Shown here: in pieces, positions 57,199-64,000 of the stretch
How positions within the stretch are numbered: position 1 is the first letter of the stretch
Layout: every line of letters begins with the position of its first letter
NCBI GenBank assembly: GCA_000750105.3
Contig: JPHH03000021.1
Coordinates: 62,001-126,000 of the forward strand
Reading direction: 5' to 3'
Origin: Tolypocladium sp. Sup5 PDA-1
Lineage: Eukaryota; Ascomycota; Sordariomycetes; Hypocreales; Ophiocordycipitaceae
DNA length: 64,000 bases
Notes under the pieces: generated by a model
The model's database searches: none
What the model was told of the DNA's origin: nothing
Seen by the model: only the letters and a program-made list of their open reading frames with translations
Program-made: the position numbers and the translations under genes

Positions 57199-58292
57199 AT
57201 GTCGAACCTTAATAACTCGCTGGACCTGCCCCAGCCCACCTCACCTCCTCGCGCAGGCGGGCGGCATCAGGTCAAGCGATCGCTCACGGAGTGCACCTCG
57301 CCAGTCAAGCTCCGCCGTCATCATCACCATCACACGCTTCAGCACCAGCACCACCATCACAAGGACCACCACGACGATGACAAAGGCCCGCCGACTGCCT
57401 ACACGCTACCGCTGATACGACATTCGCTCGACATGCCTCGATCGGAAGCCGCCACGCCTTTCCTGAGCCCGGATCAGAGCCGGCGGGCCAGCGTTCATGT
57501 GTCCAGAGATGACGACGCAAAGTTCGAGACCAAGGAGAGCAGGGAAGCGAGGCTGCGGCTGGAGCAGGAGAAGGCGTCTATCAGGGCAGAGTGCGCTCCC
57601 CCAACCCAAGAAGAGCATGCCAATGTCTTGCCTGTGCTGACGCCCATGGGTCTAGTGGCCTGAAACAGTCGCTCGTTGACCTCAACACCTTCTCGACCAA
57701 CATGACGAAACGGCTCGATGACACGTACTACTCAGTGCTCGAGAAGATGAGCTCGCTGCAAAACACAGTCATGGCCATGAAGGACCTGGCAGAGACGTCG
57801 CGCGAGCTCTGCGAAACCTTTGACAAGGACTCGCGGGATCTCGAGAGCGACATCACCGACCAGCTGACAGCCATCGGGCACTTCGACGACCAACAAACGA
57901 GGATCTCGAGCTTACAGAGCCGCATACACGAAGGGCGCGCGAAGATCCAGTCGCTCACTGGCCGGGTGGACGTTGTCAGGGAGCGCATCGAAAGCTGGGA
58001 GCGCGCGGACAGGGCGTGGCAGGAAAGGACGCGCAAGAGGCTCAAGATTATTTGGTCGGCCACGTCCGTCGTGACCATCCTCATCATTGCACTCGCGGTG
58101 GGCGTCAACTACACGACTAGGGGTCTCGACGGCATCGACGGAGACTCTTCCGAGGCCGCATCGCTCGGGTGGCTCAACATGTCCAACCAGTCTCGGCCGT
58201 CGACCGAGGACGGCGGCGAGACTGGCAGGGCACTCTTGTGGAAGACGCCGCTGACTGATGGCGAGCAGTTGCGGGTGTTTGATGAGCTGTGA
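57199..58292 (+). CDS. Unknown coiled-coil tail-anchored-like membrane protein
   Basis: Two exons, 57199-57590 and 57656-58292, give 342 aa from MSNLNNSLDLPQPTSPPRAG. The head is rich in His (HHHHH and HQHHHH runs) and Ser/Pro, with SPxK-like motifs (TSPVKLRR). A coiled coil follows (about 115-255; LKQSLVDLNTFSTNM, MSSLQNTVMAMKDLAETSRE, QSRIHEGRAKIQSL). A membrane helix (about 262-283, WSATSVVTILIIALAVGVNY) comes next, then about 60 residues of polar tail. The order resembles SNARE-like or nuclear-membrane proteins, but I see no SNARE zero-layer and recognise no family. The intron joins SIRA to DGLKQSLV. Confidence 0.75.
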
Positions 58293-60129
58293 TAACAGGG
58301 AACAGGCACCCCGGCGTTTTTCTTTGAAACTTATACCCTTTACAGCAGTCACGATACCCCATGGTTGTCAATAGCATCACCCATTTTCTTGTCTTGTCAA
58401 GTCGATACTGGTGACTGATTCGTGAACTCCAGAGTGTGGGGAGGGCCATGGTACGAGTTGCCAAGTCTTCGGCATCGCCGAGTAAGGCATTCACCCAGTC
58501 TGTCATGCGACTGCACGGCAAAGGTTCCCATTGCTTCAGATGGCATCAACGACGCGTTGCATGTTGGCACTTTGGGAGCGGGCTTGCGCTGCGCCCTACG
58601 GTACTGTTGTCACAGCCACACACGTGGAGCAATTTATTGCCTTGTTGGGTGCGCTGCCATGCCTCTTTCGGGGCATATTTTTGGCTTATGTCGGCGCGTA
58701 ATCGTGATGGGCGTCTAATCTCCCGTCCTCTACGGAGTAGTCCGTACGGTGTAATGAAGTTGACAACTGGCGGACGGCCGTTTGCTTTTGTTGCCGTGAT
58801 CCGAGAAATGGGCATCGTCGGGTGCGCGCCACTGCATCGAGAAGGCGTGAGATGAGTTCATTTCCGACCTTTCAATGCCGCTGCGCCTGGGGCTCGGGAG
58901 GGATCGCGGGATGGGCATGGGCTATGTCGATGTGAAGCTGTAGATTCGGCGTTCGGGTTTTGGGTGTGAGGCAGGATGCGAATGTGGTCATACACGGTCA
59001 ATTGCATGCGTGGATGCTCCAATGGAGGCGAGGCAACAGGCGCGTAAGCTTATTCCAAGGCAAAAGCTTGGCAACGTCTTGTCATGTCGTCTTCTGACTC
59101 CGAGTCTGCCCTACCTATTCGTACTCGTAGGTACCTTAGGTATGCTCGGCCCTGACTGCGCGGAAACAGTGCAGGCGCTGCCAGGTAATCTCCGGTGCTA
59201 GCAGTGACTTGTCAGGGTGCATCTGCGCGTCTTGCACTGCCCTGCCCGTGCCAAGCGATGAACTGTCTTGCAAGTTGTGAGGAGCCATGTGGTCCAGGTC
59301 CGGCACTTATTGGAGGCAGAGACAGCAATACGGGTTCTTTGTAGGTGCTGCTCGTTTGCTTCCTGGATGCTCTTTCAAGCTCGGTTTGCTCGGCCGCGTA
59401 ATTCCCGCAATGTATGTGATTCGAGAAGCGTCGTGGAGGAGTTCCAGACCCTTTGGAGACAGGGCCGGCGCTTGTGCGACGTGCTCAAACAGCCTTTTCC
59501 AGCGGCATCAGTGGCTTGGACGCTGGAGCCCACGTCATGCCCCGCTATAGTGGCTCCCCAAGCGCCGTGCCAGCCCAGCCAGGACTGATCACACTGGCAG
59601 GCTGGACTCCATCACCCGCCGACGGTGCTGCTCGGACAGTGCCGTTGAGGGGCGGAGGCTGTGATGGATGGATGCAACCCGGGCTCGGTGGCCGTTTTTC
59701 GCAAACGATCAAGCGCCCTGGCCAAAGTATGTATAGAAGCGCTCGCCCTCCCCGTAACGCTCCCCTCCGCTCCCACAGAGACGGATATTCGCTTCCCCCA
59801 TTCATTGTCGGGAGCGTGTCTGTCATCTCTGCCTGCAGCTGTCCGTCTGCTGCGCCGGCTGCCCGTGCTGTGCTGAGCTTCCCCCGCTGACGACACCTCG
59901 CCAACAGTCTGCGACCAGCTGCCCCGCCAAAAGCTCCAAGCTTGCCTGAGGTGGTTCTAGACCGGCACCTGACGACCAGACGTCCCATATTCAGCCCCGT
60001 TGCCAGCCGCCCGCGGTTCCATTGACATAAATCTGCGCCCGAGAAGCAGGAAACGGCCGTGTCTGGATTATCAAGTGCTGCACCTCCCGAGTCAGCATCA
60101 TCCTTCTGGACCAGCGCACCTCGCCAGCC
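58293..60129. other. Non-coding region before the PX-domain gene
   Basis: 1.8 kb without a supported gene. A TACGGAGTA 9-mer lies at 58731-58739, and a GTACCTTAGGTA stretch near 59130. The right part should hold the promoter and leader of the next gene. Confidence 0.6.
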
Positions 60130-63100
60130 ATGGCTTCTGCGGACGGAGACAAGCCCGCGAGCGGCCCCGCCAACTCGACGATGAAGCTGCCCATCCGCAC
60201 CAACAGCGGCGGCTCTGCGCCGGCGCCCGGCGTTACGCTAACGGGCAAGCAAGAACACTGTACGCCCCCCCGAGAGACGGCACCCCGTGGTGGAGGATGA
60301 TGGCGGTGGTGGTGGTGGTGGTGGTGGTGGCATGGCTAACCTCTCCGGCAAACAGATCTGAAGCGCGAGCTCATGTCTCAACAAGTCAAGTGGGAGATCA
60401 ACGAGCTCAACTCCCCGACCGCGCTGCAGCGATTCGGCGCGCCCTTTAGATCCGAGCACGGCGAGGTCTCCCCGCAAGAGTCTGAGCTGCCCGTCCTGAG
60501 ATATATCTTTGTCAACCATGTTCGCGACTTTCCTTTCCTCGATAAGGCCCGGGAGAAGGAGTTTTGGCAGGACAAGCTGCAAGTCGTACGTTCTCCCATC
60601 GTCCCCGCATATGCAAGTCTCAGGACCCTTCTGACATGGAACCTTGCAGTTTCTCGAATCATTCGCCGGAAAGCAAATATCGTCCTCCGAAGACCGTCTC
60701 GAAGAGACCAAGCGCCGCAAGCTGGCCATCAAGGCCCAGAAGCTGGTCGAGCTGATGATGGTGTCCGGCATTGGGACCTCGTCCGGCTTCGAGGAGCGCA
60801 TACGATTCTCCGAAATCGAAATCGTCGACAGCAACGCCATCGAAACCGGCGTCATGCACACGATGCCCGAAGGCAACTACATCAACGGCTGGGACGTCAA
60901 CGTTGCCGGAGTTCGCGTCACCTCTGTCAAGAGGAACATTAGACACCACAAGCACGCCGAGTTCCTGCTCCGGATCAAGAGAAAGGGCGAACTGGAGCAC
61001 TTCGTCGGCCGCAGATACGGAGACTTTGCCAAGCTGTACAAGCACTTGCGAACGGAACTGCCAGGAAGGGTCCTACCCCAGCTGCCCAAGAAGAACAAGT
61101 CCAGCTCGACGGCGTCCGGCATCTTTTCGGCCTGGGGCAACGGCGATGACTCTGACGCGTCGTCCATTTCCTCGGTTTCAACTCGCTTCGCCGGTGTCCC
61201 GCAGGAATCCGACGCCGCGCCATCGTTGTTGTCTCCCACAGCAGGTAAGAAGAGAAGCTTCGTTTGAAAACTAACAACTTGAGCTAACATGAATGCCAGG
61301 CCAAATAAGCAACCGGAAGCCGGACTCCATTACATCGGCCAGATCAATACGCTCTAGAGCATCTCCCCGCCCGTCGGTCGAGGGCCGCGGCAGTCCCGCC
61401 GTGCAGCCTGGGACTCCGAAAAACGAAGATGTACGTTATCCCTACACATCTCCACGTACCCGAGACTAACACCCTACGCAGACTGTTGTACTATGGCGCG
61501 AGAACCAGCGAATCTCCCTACGCGCTTGGATTCGGTCCCTGCTTCATAACCCGCAAGTAGCCAACACCAAGGCCATGCAAGACTTCTTGGGTGGCGACCC
61601 CATCACCCCTACGGACGAGGACGTAGATGACATTGTACGGCGAAAGGCGGTGGATGAGAAGCGCATAGAGGAGCAAAAGAGGTTCTACGAGATTGCCAGG
61701 CGGCGCGCTGCTGAGCTTGACGAGTACATGGAACAGTAAGTACCCCTGTGTCTGCCCAACCGCACCCCTACTGATACAGGCCCAGATTCCGACGAGACAT
61801 TGTAGAGCGTAACGGCCTCACCATGCTCTTCAAAGAAATCAAGGAAAAGCATACCATAGAAGACCTCAGCATTCAGTATCGCAAGTTTGCCGAGTGGCTC
61901 CGGATCGAAGTCGCCGCCGTCATCTATCACCTCTTCCTCGCCGAAGACAACTCACCCGAGATGTTTGCCCAGGCGAGGCGAATTCATTCGCTCATCCCTT
62001 ACTCCGTCATCAAGAACGTCATCCGAATCGCGAACCCCGCGGCAGTCATGTCGGGTATCCTGGACATTTTCCTGGCCCAGCCGTTTGGAACCCGGTCGTT
62101 GATGCAGCGAATTTTCTCGCTGACGTTGAACGACGGCATCAAGAGCTTCCAACGGTCAATCGACACCCTGACGGGCAAGATTGGAGATGCCGTCTTCACG
62201 GAGAAGCTGCAGAAATACACGAATGCGGAGGAGGACATCAAGGTGGCCATTCGCGAGGAGGCCGAGAGCGAGGACATTGACCTCATCGTGGCAATTCTAC
62301 GGTCCGACATGCTCGAGCCGGAGTTGTCGGGAGAGCAGATCCAGCGGCTGTTCAATGCATACGTTGCATTCAACAACGCGGTCGAGAACATTGACGAGGA
62401 GCTGAAGCAGGGGGCGCAGCTCTTCTCGTACCTGAAGCAGCTTCTGAAGCTTTGCACCAGGCAGCGCGACAAGGCCATGATGCTGGGCCTGATCGAGGAG
62501 CCCGTCACGCTGCAGCTCTTCCGTGACCTGTTCACGATTTTCTACGAGCCGCTGGTGAGGGTGTACAAGTCGGCAAACGTCTACAACAGCGTCACTGATT
62601 TCGCAGTGTTTATCGATGACATGATTCAGGTACGTCGTGGTTGAAGCAACTCGGACGGTGGGCAGTGACAACTAACATTGGATGACAGGTCGTCGACAAA
62701 TGCAGAGAGCAGGATGCTTCGGCAGATCCTAACCAGACGGTTCAGGCGTTCATCGACCTATGCCAGCGACACGAGCACAACTTCTACAAGTTTGTGCACG
62801 AGGTGCACACTCACGACAACGGACTCTTCACTCAACTCATGGGGTGGATTGAAGGGATCCTGGAGTTCCTCCGCAAGGGACCGACGAACGGGACGCTCAA
62901 CGTCAATGCGCTGTTTGAAGGAGGCGTCGCCGGAGGCATGTTGAAGAAGGACGTGGCGATTGGGGAGATCAATTCTCTTATTGCGTGGCAGGAGGCGCGC
63001 AAGAAGTGGCACAACGACAAGACGCGGCAGAAGATGGCCGCCGAGGGACAGCCAGGAGGCAGTATCGGGGCAATTGGCGTGGGCTTTAGCTCTTCCGATT

Positions 63101-63336
63101 TCGGCTTGGATGTCCAGGACCTCCAGGACATGACGTACGACGACGGCTCCGAATCAGAAGAGGAGGCCGAGCAGGAAGACGAGCTGGACCCGATAGAGGC
63201 CGAACGGCGGAGGCGGTCCAAGCAGCAGGATCGACTTCGACGGTCGGCGGGAGAGCCGGTGAAGCCGCCGGTCTCCGAGGTTCACCACTTGAAAGATAAC
63301 TTCTTGGTAATGTTGCGAGAGGTTTTGGCAGACTAG
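60130..63336 (+). CDS. LEC1: PX/PXB-domain lipid-binding protein, yeast LEC1 (YPR097W) type
   Basis: Seven exons, 60130-60259, 60356-60585, 60650-61244, 61300-61430, 61482-61735, 61780-62629 and 62689-63336, give 945 aa. The N-terminal PXB region (about 44-200) has LKRELMSQQVKWEINELNSP and FVNHVRDFPFLDKAREKEFW. The PX domain (about 205-270) has HHKHAEFLLRIKRKGELEHF and RRYGDFAKLYKHLRTELPGR, and is split by a Ser-rich insert before SLRAWIRSLLHNPQV. A large helical domain of the DUF3818 type follows (about 430-830). The C-terminus is acidic and basic with EEEAEQEDELDPIEAERRRR. Yeast Lec1 affects lipid and ergosterol handling at membranes. The first intron carries a (GGT)n run. All phases close. 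Confidence 0.9.
60304..60330. repeat. GGT microsatellite in intron 1 of the PX gene
   Basis: About nine GGT units lie inside the 96-nt intron 60260-60355, 25 nt before the acceptor. Confidence 0.8.
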
Positions 63337-64000
63337 AGGGGGGGGCTTTGCGATATCCCTGGGGAGCGTTGTTGAAGTTGCATGTTAGATGCGCAGGATG
63401 GCGCCTAGTAGAGAGCGGCAGCGGCAGGTCCGACGACGGGGGTTGGTTACTTCGTAGTTAGAGGGCATTGGCATGAGAGGTGTAATTGAGAGAGATGAGG
63501 CGGTATCCGAGGATCGCTTAGCACTCCGCGGCTCTAACATCAACGTGAGGAGAGGGCCTTGGTGTCGAGCCTCGGGCAGTCTAGGACGCCCGTCGCCCGC
63601 TCTTCAGCAATAGCAGGCCCCAGATTGGCGTAGTGGGGCGGCGTCATTGAGAGCCGGGACTGACTTGTCTGCCATGTGATCCGCTGAGGCTCCCGGCCGA
63701 GGACGCTGCCAACGACGAGACGGGATGCAACTGATGGAAGTAAATAAAAGAGAGGAAAGAGCTTGTTTGATACCTAGGGAGAAATATGCGCTGTCACTCA
63801 CCCAAACCCCTTTTTAAACGCCCGCAGAGCCTCATTCACGTTTCTTGGGGGTTGCACACGCAGTGCGTGCACTTTATTAGGCTATTGCATGGTCGAGGGC
63901 TGCTAATAGCCAAGCGCTGATTGGCTGGATGAACCGAGGAGCCGAGCAACTCTCGTCCCGACAGAGGCTCTGCCAGCGCGAGCGCAAAGAAACGTACCCG
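63337..64000. other. Intergenic, 3' of the PX gene to the window end
   Basis: No gene seen in the last 664 bp. It includes a TACTTCGTA 9-mer (63448-63456). Confidence 0.55.

Noticed and set aside
29431..63456. Telomere- or transposon-end origin for the TACGRAGTA 9-mers
   Set aside because: No TTAGGG array, no long shared flanks and no target duplications are visible, so I report only the motif.
1..64000. CRISPR arrays, bacterial operons, prophage or secondary-metabolite core enzymes
   Set aside because: The gene content is eukaryotic and housekeeping; no direct-repeat arrays and no PKS, NRPS or terpene synthase motifs are seen.
1..64000. Repeat-induced point mutation footprint
   Set aside because: I see no long repeat copies with dense C-to-T change; A+T-richer stretches are short and could be ordinary intergenic DNA.

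Overview
The window is nuclear DNA of a filamentous ascomycete. Evidence: about 20 protein genes with short (44-235 nt, mostly 50-70 nt) GT-AG introns carrying CTAAC-type branch sites, GC-rich coding sequence, pyrimidine-rich leaders, and family members typical of Pezizomycotina (SNT2, ERJ5, a CLIP-170-like protein, an HSPA12-type Hsp70-like ATPase). Protein style and codon use suggest Sordariomycetes, probably Hypocreales; that placement is inference. I see no secondary-metabolite cluster, intact transposon, CRISPR array or prophage.

Layout: 2.3-7.6 kb SNT2 chromatin reader (+); 8.7-10.1 kb ENV7/STK16-type kinase (+); 10.6-13.9 kb AMS1 alpha-mannosidase (-); 15.9-18.9 kb mitochondrial MSH1 (+); 19.4-20.5 kb RPP0 (-), divergent from TRM82 (+, 20.8-22.6 kb); 23.1-24.6 kb YDJ1 Hsp40 (-); 26.0-28.5 kb CAP-Gly/CLIP-170 protein (-); 30.5-31.6 kb unknown membrane protein (-), divergent from NOP14 (+, 31.9-34.7 kb); 35.2-36.2 kb G-patch protein (+); 36.3-38.6 kb Hsp70-like ATPase (-, nine exons); 39.3-40.9 kb unknown coiled-coil protein (+, with a GC-AG intron); 41.6 kb small membrane ORF; 41.9-43.0 kb PAQR/Izh protein (-); 43.4-44.8 kb ERJ5 (-); 44.96-45.08 kb initiator tRNA-Met; 47.0-47.7 kb small membrane protein (+); 48.6-51.5 kb large proline/serine-rich protein (-); 51.5-56.0 kb gene-poor; 56.1-56.5 kb CGR1 (+); 57.2-58.3 kb coiled-coil membrane protein (+); 60.1-63.3 kb PX/PXB lipid-binding protein (+).

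Most genes are housekeeping. Ribosome production and translation are well represented (RPP0, TRM82, NOP14, CGR1, initiator tRNA), as are chaperones (YDJ1, ERJ5, Hsp70-like). NOP14 and CGR1 each have an RRPE-like AAAAATTTC element about 90-110 bp before the start codon. The most remarkable object is the initiator tRNA-Met gene: its cloverleaf is complete only if a 53-nt segment between bases 26 and 27 is removed. That segment looks like a spliceosomal intron (GTATGT...GCTAAC...TTAG) and is not at the canonical 37/38 tRNA intron site. A second unexplained pattern is the 9-mer TACGRAGTA, found 13 times and only between coding regions.
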